Source: Calditrichota bacterium
Lineage (GTDB): Bacteria > CLD3
Assembly: GCA_008501735.1 (NCBI GenBank)
Contig: QQUF01000053.1
Location: forward strand, 62,001-126,000
Length of the DNA: 64,000 nt
Direction of reading: 5' to 3'
Shown here one piece after another: positions 42,601 through 50,696 of the stretch (positions within the stretch are counted from its first letter, which is position 1; each line of letters opens with the position of its first letter). The position numbers and the translations under genes were made by a program. The notes below the pieces were generated by a model that saw only the letters and a program-made list of their open reading frames with translations, had not been told where the DNA came from and did no database searches.

Positions 42601-45490
42601 CATTACTCCAGTTATCAGCTTGAGTGAACATAAATTGCCCACTTCCCGTGTGGTCAAAATCAGGTCCTGTTTGCCAGTTTGGAGTTGGTCCAAAACTTGG
42701 TTGCCAATTTGCAACACCATCAGTGTTTTCCCAACCGGTTGCAATGTCAACAGGGAAAGTCATTGCGTCAAAGTTTTCAACGTAAGGGAAAGCATTCACA
42801 CAACCTGGAATTGCACTGTAAGTAACAGACCAAGTATCGTTTGAAGCATCAGTATCAATTCCACTTGAAAGAACGACAGTTGCATCAGCGGTGTAATTTC
42901 CTGCAATTACAGGAGCAAATCCGTTACTAACCGTAACAGTCGTTGAAGTATTTGGAGCTAAACCTGTGAAACTTGCAGTTGCATCAGTAACACCATCTCC
43001 GTCAATATCAACATTTACATCTCCATCAGCAGTGTTTAAACCGTAATTGTAAACTACAACATCGAAAGAAATAGGAGCACCTGCAACCGAACCAGCAGTT
43101 GTCATTCCAAGAATTGCTGCATCATCAGTAGCTTGTTCGCCAACTCTTAAATCGTCAATTGCCATATCGTGTTCAAAAGTTTGAGCAGGTTTATCGCCTC
43201 TAAAAATAATTCTTACAGTTGACCCTGCAAAAGCTGAAAGATTAACTTTAGCTTGTAACCAAGGGTCAGTTGGAGAACTTTGTTGGTTGCCTGAAATCAC
43301 AAAAACATCTTGTGTAAGAGTTCCGAAACTTTGGTCTTCAATGTCGACGTGCAAATCTCCCATTGGAGTAGAATTTCCATCGTACATATGATACCAGAAT
43401 GATAATTCAGGTGAAACTAAAAGTGATAAGTCCATACAAGGAGAAGATAACATTGGGTCTTCAAAATTACTCCAGTTATTAGCTTGTGTGAACATAAATT
43501 GTCCTGTTCCACTTGTGTGGTCAAAATCAGGTCCTGTTTGCCAGTTTGGAGTTGGTCCTGAACTATTTTGCCAATTCACGTCAGGGTCAGAATTTGTATT
43601 TTCCCAACCAGTTGCGATGTCAATAGGAAAAGTCATTGTGTCAAAATTTTCAGTGTATGGGAAAGCTTGAACGCAACTTGGAACAGCACTGTAACCAATT
43701 GACCAAGAATCATTTGTTGGGTCGCCGTCAATTCCACTTGAAAGAACAACAGTTGCATCAGCAGAATAACTTCCGGGAGTTGCAGGAGCTGTTGCATTTA
43801 CAGTAACAACCATTGAAGCTCCAGAAGCTAATCCGGTGAAACTTGCAGTTGCATCATCAACACCATCTCCGTCAGTGTCAATACTTACATCACCAGCAGC
43901 AGTGTTTAAACCAAAGTTTTCAACTGTTACGTCAATAGTGAAAGGAGAGTTTACACTTCCACCGGAAGTTGACATTGCAGTAATTCCTGCATCATCATTT
44001 GCTTTCTCACCAACGAAGAAATCATCAACAGCAATATCACTTTCAAAAGATTGTGCAGGTTTTGTTCCTCTAAAGATTACTCTAATTGTTGAGCCTGCAA
44101 AAGCTGCGAGGTCGATTTTAGCTTGTAACCAAGGGTCAAGAGTTGAGAATTGTTGACTTCCTTGAAGCACGAAAACATCTTGGGTAAGAGTTCCGTTAGT
44201 TAAGTCAGCAATGTCAATGTGCAAATCACCAACTCCGTTGAAATTGTCATCAAACATATGATACCAAAAAGCCATTTCAGGATTTATCAATAAAGATAAA
44301 TCAAAGCAATTTGAGTAAAGAGTTGGAGTTTCAAAATCGCCCCAATTTGTAGCTTGAGTGTAAATAAATTGTCCACCTCCAGTATGGTCAGCAGAAGGTC
44401 CTGTTTGCCAGTTTCCTGTTGGTCCTGAACTTAATTGCCAATTTGCATTAGGGTCAGTGTTTTCAAATCCTGTTGAGATGTCAATTGGGAAAGTCATTGC
44501 ATCAAAATTTTCGAGATAAGGATAAGTAATGACACAAGGAGGAGTTACACTGTAAGTTACAGAACCCATATCGTTTCCACTATTGGGGTCAACACCACTT
44601 GTGAGCGAAACAGTTGCAGTAGCTGTGTAAATTCCAGCAGTTGCTGGAGCATTCACAGGAATTATAACTGTTGTTGTTGCACCTGCTGCTGCTAAACCAG
44701 TGAAACTTCCACTTCCGTCATCAACTCCGTCTCCGTCGATGTCAATTCCTACAGTTCCGTCGGCAGAAAGTCCGGCAGTTCCAATATTTATTACTGTAAC
44801 TTCATAATTTGTTAATGCACTTGAAGCGGTTGAACCTCCGGGAACAACAACAGATGTAATTCCTACATCTTCTGCTCCGGGAACCTGACCTGTTAATTCA
44901 AAATCATCAATGAACCAACCTGCTGTGTTATTTGCAAAGTCATCTCCTGTATCAAATCTAAATCTGATTTTAATATTTCCCCAAGTTGGGTCTAAAGGAA
45001 TTGAAACCAATTCCCATACTTGTTGGGTAGCAGGGTCGAATTGCTCTGCATAAGCAATTGTAGCAAAGTTATCATTACTAATTTCAATCCACTTTTGGTC
45101 CCAGTTTAGTCCTGTTTCTGTCTCTACTAAAGATTGGAATGTGATTGTAGGAACTAAGTAAGTGCTAATGTCATAAGCATTAATAGTAGTTGCGGTTCCT
45201 GAATTCTGAGAACCGTCGTCGTAAGTTGCTCCATCATTGTAATTCAAACAAGCAGTTCCTGCAAAAGGTATTGCTGTCGCACCAACTGTTGCAGGAGTTG
45301 CATCAGCTGCCCAAACGACATTTCCTGTTCCGGCTGTCGATTGAGTATTCCAGTTTCCAGCTCCTGCTTCAAAGTCATCTGCAAAGATAGTTACTTGAGC
45401 AAAGGAAGCTGAATTGCAAAAAGCTATTGCACCCAAAGCTACTAAATTTAACTTAGCAACTTTAGCTAGCGTTTTTTGGATTTGATTCAT
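39686..45490 (-). CDS. Giant surface protein with tandem MAM/CARDB units
   Basis: A 1934-residue exported protein with a signal peptide ending SFAQ (about 32). An N-terminal jelly-roll/MAM-like domain (33-205) is followed by a CARDB-like repeat. Four successive units of about 290 residues come next, each a MAM-like domain ('CV.AFPY.ENFD.MTFPIDIATGWENT') plus a CARDB repeat with an IDGDGV.DATASFTGLA calcium-type loop. One more CARDB, a nidogen-like domain (FTIPFNFPFYGTDYTSG), a Fn3-like unit and a helical tail (FKKLQNEGKLTPKQESWL) end the protein. There is no T9SS domain. The last 150 residues parallel those of the gene at 33114, indicating common export or anchoring. It lies 305 bp downstream of the kinase/sigma54 regulator gene, on the same strand, and its leader has a good sigma54-like box. 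Confidence 0.85.
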   Translation of the reverse strand: MNQIQKTLAKVAKLNLVALGAIAFCNSASFAQVTIFADDFEAGAGNWNTQSTAGTGNVVWAADATPATVGATAIPFAGTACLNYNDGATYDDGSQNSGTATTINAYDISTYLVPTITFQSLVETETGLNWDQKWIEISNDNFATIAYAEQFDPATQQVWELVSIPLDPTWGNIKIRFRFDTGDDFANNTAGWFIDDFELTGQVPGAEDVGITSVVVPGGSTASSALTNYEVTVINIGTAGLSADGTVGIDIDGDGVDDGSGSFTGLAAAGATTTVIIPVNAPATAGIYTATATVSLTSGVDPNSGNDMGSVTYSVTPPCVITYPYLENFDAMTFPIDISTGFENTDPNANWQLSSGPTGNWQTGPSADHTGGGQFIYTQATNWGDFETPTLYSNCFDLSLLINPEMAFWYHMFDDNFNGVGDLHIDIADLTNGTLTQDVFVLQGSQQFSTLDPWLQAKIDLAAFAGSTIRVIFRGTKPAQSFESDIAVDDFFVGEKANDDAGITAMSTSGGSVNSPFTIDVTVENFGLNTAAGDVSIDTDGDGVDDATASFTGLASGASMVVTVNATAPATPGSYSADATVVLSSGIDGDPTNDSWSIGYSAVPSCVQAFPYTENFDTMTFPIDIATGWENTNSDPDVNWQNSSGPTPNWQTGPDFDHTSGTGQFMFTQANNWSNFEDPMLSSPCMDLSLLVSPELSFWYHMYDGNSTPMGDLHVDIEDQSFGTLTQDVFVISGNQQSSPTDPWLQAKVNLSAFAGSTVRIIFRGDKPAQTFEHDMAIDDLRVGEQATDDAAILGMTTAGSVAGAPISFDVVVYNYGLNTADGDVNVDIDGDGVTDATASFTGLAPNTSTTVTVSNGFAPVIAGNYTADATVVLSSGIDTDASNDTWSVTYSAIPGCVNAFPYVENFDAMTFPVDIATGWENTDGVANWQPSFGPTPNWQTGPDFDHTGSGQFMFTQADNWSNAETPTLAAPCMDLSFLTSPELSFWYHMYDEDVLNAIGDLHIDIEDQTAGTVTQDVFVISGGNQQFSSTDPWLQAKVDLSAFVGSTIRIFFRGDKPVQSFESDIAIDDVTVGEQAADDVAILGMTTAGSIAGTPISFDVEIFNYGTNTADGDVNIDIDGDGVDDATASFTGLASGASTIVTVSNGFAPATPGSYTADATVVATSGIDSDASNDSWSTTYNAIPPCVNAFPYTENFDAMTFPIDIATGWENTDPDANWQITSVGTNWQTGPSADHTSGSGMFAYTQASDWTNIESPSLSSPCMDLSFLTAPELSFWYHMYDGNAAGIGDLHVDVLNFTTGVTTQDVFTISGLQQNAPTDPWLQAKVDLSAFLGETVRIIFRGDKPSQSFESDIAIDDVVIDEQASEDVGVTLVTIVGSAFVGNTMTIDVDVKNFGLNPADGDVDVDIDGDGVSDGTSSFTGLASTLTTTVTVTATAPATIGTFSADATVTLTSGVDSNNLNDMDSENYTTVPTVNVGIVDILHPATIAGGFAIDFDVIVENFGMNPADGNVDFDWDNDGTPDATDSFVGLASGAQATLTFSTISPVAIGAANVSATVTQTNDTDADPTDDDRNSSYYVVPASGGPDTFGHTWCSSLDGAIPVDFFDISTMGTSFGTPIVGSDDSTEPFTIPFNFPFYGTDYTSGSVNANGWINFDATFSGSLWTPSPLVTNSNNMIAAWYDDLHLGAGDLFEYYDSANSRYIIQWDQVPFRSDYLANNNTPLRNTFQVILYDDGTIELNYATMLSTVLDEAGVGISGGSLDGLEMAFNSPFLGSNMSVKIKTDIQPDPPVVMIDGATLTWPAVTGAQNYWVYKADNPNGPFTAVSVGNVLSWTDPSSTSSATPNYYVTADSDAPVVAPTSNKGSASVAITQKQFVSWNPYNVPSEVSMKNVNVFKKLQNEGKLTPKQESWLKHAIQDLEKMGLFQKKQLQQSR
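41390..44560 (-). repeat. Four tandem 864-870-bp coding repeats
   Basis: The same DNA segments recur with spacings of 864, 870 and 870 bp. For example, GCTTGTAACCAAGGGTCA begins at 41517, 42381, 43251 and 44121. Each unit encodes one MAM-like plus one CARDB-like module. High base identity between units implies recent expansion or gene conversion and predicts copy-number variation between strains. Confidence 0.85.
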
Positions 45491-45537
45491 AGATTTTCCT
45501 ATGTTTTAAGAGTGAATAATTTTAAAACTTAGTAACA

Positions 45538-45551
45538 CCTTGGGGAGGGTT
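45538..45551 (-). promoter_or_regulatory. Shared 5' leader motif of giant genes, copy 2
   Basis: AACCCTCCCCAAGG on the minus strand, 48 bases before the ATG at 45490. It is identical to the motif before the other giant gene, and lies downstream of the proposed sigma54 start site, hence in the transcribed leader. Confidence 0.55.
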
Positions 45552-45581
45552 TAATAAGATTAAAAATTTAATTGACTTTTT

Positions 45582-45598
45582 AGACAAGATTTGTGCCA
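45582..45598 (-). promoter_or_regulatory. Likely sigma54 promoter of giant gene
   Basis: On the minus strand TGGCACA is followed by AATC and TTGTC. This fits the sigma54 consensus TGGCACG-N4-TTGCA with the correct spacing and one mismatch in each core. It is the best of the three such sites found in front of surface-protein genes in this window, and lies next to a sigma54-activator gene. Confidence 0.55.
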
Positions 45599-45795
45599 AA
45601 AGAAAGGAAGAAATATACTTAGAATAGCCCAAATAATAGAGTAATTTTTGAAATGATTGAAAGCTTTAAGTGTAGCGTTTTGGTGCACTTGAAGGGGCGT
45701 TTGAGTAATTGCCTTGTTTATCTAATTGTTTTGTAGGGGTTTATGGCAATTGTTTCAAGTCGGTACGTTGTCTCGATTTAGGACAGTTAATGTGC

Positions 45796-48700
45796 TTATC
45801 TTGAAGCTGGTAAGTTATGTTTTTCTAAAATTCTGTAAAGACGTGAACGACCGATATTTAAATTGCTTGCTGTTTTGGAAAGATTCCAGTTTGAATTTTC
45901 AAGAGCTTCAATAACTACTTTTTTTTCAGTTAGTTCAAGAATACTGTTTAAACTTCGACCTTCGATTGAGAAATCATTAGTTTGGTTTGTGGAAGGGCTT
46001 TCATTCTTTTGCTCAATCTCATTTTCATTAAATAAGTTTTTTAAATCCAAGTTTAATTTGCCTTGATGGTTTAGTACACCTTTTGCGATTGTGTTTTCAA
46101 GTTCTCGGACATTTCCGACCCATTGTGAAGATTTAAGAAATTCTATTGATTTTAAAGTAAAGCCTTTTATTTCCTTATTCATTTCTTTGCAGTATTTCTC
46201 TAAAAAATAATAGGATAAAGGGAGAATATCACTTACTCTTTCCCGTAAAGGTGGAATTTCGATTTTTAACACATTGAGCCTGTGGTAAAGGTCTTCCCTA
46301 AAAGTTCCTTTTGAAATTTCATCTTTTAAATTTCTATGAGTTGCAGTAATTATTCTCGTATTGATTGAGATTGGATTTTTTCCACCGACTCTCCAAATTT
46401 GTTTTTCTTCTATTGCACGAAGTATTTTGGCTTGGTTTTCAAGTGAAAGTTCTGCAATCTCATCTAAGAAAAGAGTTCCATTATCCGCTAACTCAAATTT
46501 ACCTTGTCGTTCAAAAGCACCTGTAAAAGAGCCTTTCTCGTGACCAAAAAGTTCACTTTCAACTAAACCTCTTGGCAAAGCGGCACAATTTATTGCAATA
46601 AATGGATTATTTTTATTTTCGCTAATGTAATGGATTGATTTTGCAACCAATTCTTTCCCTGTTCCTGTTTCGCCGTAAATAAAAACAGGTAATTTAACTT
46701 TTGAGGTATTTTCAATTTGTTTGTAAACCTTTTGCATTTCGACGCTGTTACCGACGAACATTCCAAGTCTTCTTATTTTAGACTCAAATTGAAATGTTTT
46801 ATTTTTTTCTTGTTGCCATAAAACAGAGGAAATTAATTTAGTGAGTGTCAAAACATTATTTAGGTTTTTAGTTTTGAAAACTCCTTTTTCAACTTGACAT
46901 CTGTCTAAGTAAATTGCACCGATTATTTCATTGTTAATTTTTAAAGGGACTGAAATTACAGACAGAAAAATTTTTCCATAAACACTTACGTTATGCTTAA
47001 ACTGAGTAGACTCAACGGCATTTTCAATTAATGTCGGCTTATTTTGCCTAATTGATTCCTGCAAAATTCCTCGGCTAAAGTCAAAATCTTCACCTTCTAA
47101 GCCCGGGGATAATGCTCGCATTTCAAAGTAGTTTGTATTCTCTTTGTAATAAATAATTTGACCTCTGTCAGCGTCACACTCACGAATTAAAAAATTAAGA
47201 ATTTCAGTGTAAATAATTTCCGGGTCCATCCACTTTGTTAGTGCTTCAACTAAGGACAAAGTTGTTTGAGAAATTGAAGAGTCTGTATTACTTGAATTCA
47301 AAAGCTCATCAATTTTTCTTTGGTAAGTAAATTTTGGTGAACTTTGATTTATTTTGAAAAAATACTCCAACGCTTTACGACGGTATTTTTCTCTATCAAT
47401 TTCTAAATGTGAAGGCTTTTCTGCAAAGTTGAAATATGTGTGGTAAATTTTAGCGTATTCAAAGTCATTTACAGCACTTTTTAAAAGAGATTCTAAATTT
47501 TTGAATGCTTCAATTTGATTTCCAATTGCAAATTCAATTTGAATGAGGAGCAAATCATTTTCAAAAATATCTTGCATTAATCCGTAACTGTTCCACTTTT
47601 TAGCTTCTAAAGCGTAAGATTGGGCTTTAAGTTCTTCACCCATTGCAAAGTAAGATTGTGCTAAGTTTATATTCGCACTATGAATGACTAAAAAGAATTC
47701 TATTTCTTTGGCTTTCTCTAAACCTTTGTTAAAGTAATAAATTGCATTTTTATAATCTTTGTTGATATAGTAACAAACTCCGAGATTCAAAAGAGTATTT
47801 GTGGCATTTAATCTCATTCCAAATCGATTGCTCAGTTTAAGATTTTCTAAACTAATTTGTATCGAGTTATCAATTTTACCGGTTTTGAGAAAAATAATTC
47901 CTAATACATCATTACAAGTTAATATCGTATCAATGATATTTTCTTTTTTAGCATTTTTCTTTCTTTTATTTAAAAAACTTAGTGCTTCCTTAACTTCTTC
48001 TTTTGTGTCTGCAAATTTGTAAATGTCCAACAAAGCCGATTCAATTAAGCTTTCATCTTTAAGTTCTTTTGCAATTTCCAGCCTTTTCTTTGTAACTAAT
48101 TTCGCTTTAGGTTGTTCGTACTTACTTAAATAGAAGTAAAAATAAATTTGATAAACATTTACTAAGTCTGTTTTCGAATTTTCTTGTTCAAATAGTTTTA
48201 TGGCTTTGTCAAAATTCTTTTTTGCTTCTTCAAACTTTCCTTGATTGTATTGAAGTTCTCCAATTCCTTGTGAAACTCGCCCAACTCTTAAGTCGTCATT
48301 AATTTCCAATGCTAATTTTAATGCTTTGTTTAAAGAATCATTTTGCTCTTTTAGTTTGGTTAGATTTTCTAGCAAAACATTTCTTTTAAGCAAGAAGTCA
48401 ATTTCTAATTCCTTATCTCCCGTCTTTTGAGCAAGTTCAATTACCTGAGCGTAGAAGTATTCTGCTTTTAAATATGAGAATTCTTTGTTGTTAAAATCTC
48501 CTGCTAAAGAACAATATTCAATTGCCTTCGTATAGTTTTTAGCCAAATAAAAATGTTTTGCAAGTTCATCAAAAATTTGTTCCAAATTCTCTGAGTTTTG
48601 TTTCTCAAGATAAAATCCTACTTTTTCATGAAATTCTTTTTTCTCAGAAAAGTTTACCAAAAGTGATTCGCAGATTGCATCGTATGTAAACTCAAATGAA

Positions 48701-50625
48701 CTTTGAACTTTATTTTTGATTAGCCCTTCAAATCGAGCTTCTTCGAGTAAATTTAAAACAGTGTTTTCTTCAATTTCAAGTAAGTCAATTAATTGTTGTG
48801 AACTAAACGTTTTACCAATAATTGAAGCAACTTGTAAGCATTTTAGAACTTCAGGTCTAAGAAGTTCTAATTGTTTAGTTAAAATGTGTTGAATTGAACT
48901 TGGAAGTTTGAGTTCTTCAATTGAACTTTCGTTTAAAATCCACTTACCATTTTCCAATTTTATTTTTTCGGTTCTTAATAAGTAACGAACGATTTCCGAA
49001 ATAAAAAGTGGGTTTCCACTGCAACGTTTCATTACTCCTTTTGCAAAATCTTCATTTATCGGCTCAGACTTACCAAGCATTGAAGTTAGAAGTGCCGAAA
49101 CTGAATTTAAGTCTAATGGCTTTAAGTGAATAGTTTCTAAATATTCTTCAACTTTTTCAAAATTTGTAAGGATTCGTTTAAATGGAAGTGAGTCTGAAAA
49201 TTGTGACCGAGAAGTTCCAACAAAGTAAATTGGAAGTTTATGAATGTTTTTGAAAAGGAAATTTAGCCAATTGCACGTTTTTTCGTCAGCCCATTGGAGG
49301 TCGTCAAAAAAAATAATTATTGGATTTTTATCAAAAACAATTTCTGACAGATTAGTAAAAAAAGTCTGTACAGTTTCAAAAAATCTAATCTCATCGTTTA
49401 CTTTTGCTAAAGTGAAAGGTTGTTGCTCAAGTAAACTCAGTAATTCTTCGTCTTGAGGCTCTGAACATAAGTCAAGTAGAATTTTACCATTGTTACCAAG
49501 TATTTCAGCTTTTTTATGATTCTCCAAACCTTTTAACGAGGTTAAACATTGTTTGATAATCTCTGAAAGAGGTTTGTAAATCCCACTTCCATTGACACAA
49601 AAAGTTTCAAAAATATTAACTTTAAACAAATTAAGCCCAACACAAAATTCATTCCAAAGTTTTGTTTTACCGACTCCCGAATCACCCAAAATTAAAACAG
49701 CTTTACCACGACTGCTAGTTACTTGGTGAAAATTATTTTCTAAAGAATAAAGAAATTCCTCTCTTCCAACAAAAGTAGGAGGTAAAAGTCGTTTCTGACC
49801 AGAATTGATTTTTGAAATCTCACGTTCACTCAAAAAGACTTTTAGTTCGTCAATCAAATTTCTTGCTGATTGAAATCTATCTTTTGGGTTTTTAGCTAAA
49901 AGTTTTTCGATAATATTTTTTAGCGAATTAGGGATTTCAGATGGAAGTTCTTTAGGAAAAACCAAAGGTGATTTTATATGAGCCAAAATGATTTCGGTGT
50001 TTGTTTTTCCGTCGAATGGTAGTTTACCTGTAATCAATTCGTAAAGAATCACTCCAAGTGAATAAAGGTCGCTTCTTCCGTCAATTTTTTTTGAATCAAC
50101 GCATTGTTCTGGTGAAGCATATTTTATTGTTCCAATAAAAATACCTTTTGGAGTATTAATTAAGGCACTTGTTTTTAGAAAGTCAAAATCGGTAATTTTG
50201 ACTTCTTCTTCGGAAGTGATTAAAATATTCTCGGGTTTTAAGTCTCTGTGAACAAGGTTGAGTGAGTGAAGTTCGTCTAAGCCATTACAAACTTGAATTA
50301 TTGCTTGAATAGCTTTGGAAAGCGAGAATTCTGTTTCTTTGTTTCGTAGGTTCTTAAGAAATGAAATGGGTTTCCCGTCCACAAATTCCATAGCGAAACC
50401 ATAACTTTGAGGAGTCTCAACCCATTCAATCATTTTAACGCAGTTTGGGTGTGAAATCTTTGAAGCAGAAATAAAATTTATTTTAATTCTGCGTTTTTCT
50501 TCTTCAGAATTAAGATTCGGGTGAATGATTTTTAAGGCGGCAATCTTTTTTGTCTTTTTATTTCTTACTTTCGAGACTGTGCCGAATGAGCCTGAAGAGA
50601 TTTCTTCAAGAAGTTCCCAATCCAT
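45796..50625 (-). CDS. Giant regulator: Ser/Thr kinase, ATPase, TPR, GAF, sigma54 AAA+, Fis HTH
   Basis: A 1609-residue cytoplasmic protein combining two signalling architectures. Residues 5-265 are a Hanks-type kinase: glycine loop SSGSFGTV, AALK lysine, HRDLKPEN (about 125), GTIKYASPEQ. The DFG motif reads DFD. Residues about 285-600 are a STAND/AAA-type ATPase (Walker A GDSGVGKTK about 312, Walker B IIIFFDDLQW). TPRs fill about 680-1100. A GAF domain lies at about 1115-1265. The sigma54-activator AAA+ domain (about 1290-1530) has GETGTGKE and GSFTGA in place of GAFTGA. A Fis-type HTH ends the protein (ALENSNWNLSKTASNLNIGRSRLYRIL). It probably integrates a signal by phosphorylation or ligand binding and activates RNA polymerase with RpoN. 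It immediately precedes the giant adhesin gene on the same strand. Confidence 0.92.
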   Translation of the reverse strand: MDWELLEEISSGSFGTVSKVRNKKTKKIAALKIIHPNLNSEEEKRRIKINFISASKISHPNCVKMIEWVETPQSYGFAMEFVDGKPISFLKNLRNKETEFSLSKAIQAIIQVCNGLDELHSLNLVHRDLKPENILITSEEEVKITDFDFLKTSALINTPKGIFIGTIKYASPEQCVDSKKIDGRSDLYSLGVILYELITGKLPFDGKTNTEIILAHIKSPLVFPKELPSEIPNSLKNIIEKLLAKNPKDRFQSARNLIDELKVFLSEREISKINSGQKRLLPPTFVGREEFLYSLENNFHQVTSSRGKAVLILGDSGVGKTKLWNEFCVGLNLFKVNIFETFCVNGSGIYKPLSEIIKQCLTSLKGLENHKKAEILGNNGKILLDLCSEPQDEELLSLLEQQPFTLAKVNDEIRFFETVQTFFTNLSEIVFDKNPIIIFFDDLQWADEKTCNWLNFLFKNIHKLPIYFVGTSRSQFSDSLPFKRILTNFEKVEEYLETIHLKPLDLNSVSALLTSMLGKSEPINEDFAKGVMKRCSGNPLFISEIVRYLLRTEKIKLENGKWILNESSIEELKLPSSIQHILTKQLELLRPEVLKCLQVASIIGKTFSSQQLIDLLEIEENTVLNLLEEARFEGLIKNKVQSSFEFTYDAICESLLVNFSEKKEFHEKVGFYLEKQNSENLEQIFDELAKHFYLAKNYTKAIEYCSLAGDFNNKEFSYLKAEYFYAQVIELAQKTGDKELEIDFLLKRNVLLENLTKLKEQNDSLNKALKLALEINDDLRVGRVSQGIGELQYNQGKFEEAKKNFDKAIKLFEQENSKTDLVNVYQIYFYFYLSKYEQPKAKLVTKKRLEIAKELKDESLIESALLDIYKFADTKEEVKEALSFLNKRKKNAKKENIIDTILTCNDVLGIIFLKTGKIDNSIQISLENLKLSNRFGMRLNATNTLLNLGVCYYINKDYKNAIYYFNKGLEKAKEIEFFLVIHSANINLAQSYFAMGEELKAQSYALEAKKWNSYGLMQDIFENDLLLIQIEFAIGNQIEAFKNLESLLKSAVNDFEYAKIYHTYFNFAEKPSHLEIDREKYRRKALEYFFKINQSSPKFTYQRKIDELLNSSNTDSSISQTTLSLVEALTKWMDPEIIYTEILNFLIRECDADRGQIIYYKENTNYFEMRALSPGLEGEDFDFSRGILQESIRQNKPTLIENAVESTQFKHNVSVYGKIFLSVISVPLKINNEIIGAIYLDRCQVEKGVFKTKNLNNVLTLTKLISSVLWQQEKNKTFQFESKIRRLGMFVGNSVEMQKVYKQIENTSKVKLPVFIYGETGTGKELVAKSIHYISENKNNPFIAINCAALPRGLVESELFGHEKGSFTGAFERQGKFELADNGTLFLDEIAELSLENQAKILRAIEEKQIWRVGGKNPISINTRIITATHRNLKDEISKGTFREDLYHRLNVLKIEIPPLRERVSDILPLSYYFLEKYCKEMNKEIKGFTLKSIEFLKSSQWVGNVRELENTIAKGVLNHQGKLNLDLKNLFNENEIEQKNESPSTNQTNDFSIEGRSLNSILELTEKKVVIEALENSNWNLSKTASNLNIGRSRLYRILEKHNLPASR

Positions 50626-50696
50626 ATTGTCATTACTTTAGTTTTAAAATGGATATTAATAATCGTAAAAATCAATTTAAGAAATAAAATGATTTT

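Larger units (their letters stand above)
45491..45795 (-). other. Promoter region between regulator gene and giant gene
   Basis: A 305-bp region without genes. It contains the C-rich leader motif (45538-45551) and a sigma54-like promoter (45582-45598). An unexplained stretch up to 45795 could hold enhancer sites. No hairpin terminator was seen after the regulator gene, so some read-through into the giant gene is possible. Confidence 0.6.

Noticed and set aside
34369-44156. Numerous plus-strand open frames opposite the giant genes
   Set aside because: Repeated Ser/Pro/Thr-rich products that follow the repeats of the minus-strand genes; antisense artefacts.
41390-44560. CRISPR-like regular repeats
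   Set aside because: The period is 864-870 bp and in frame within a continuous coding sequence. These are protein domain repeats, not short repeats with spacers.
45726-45914. 62-codon plus-strand frame at the end of the regulator gene
   Set aside because: It overlaps the conserved Fis-type HTH of the opposite strand and has no ribosome site or family features.
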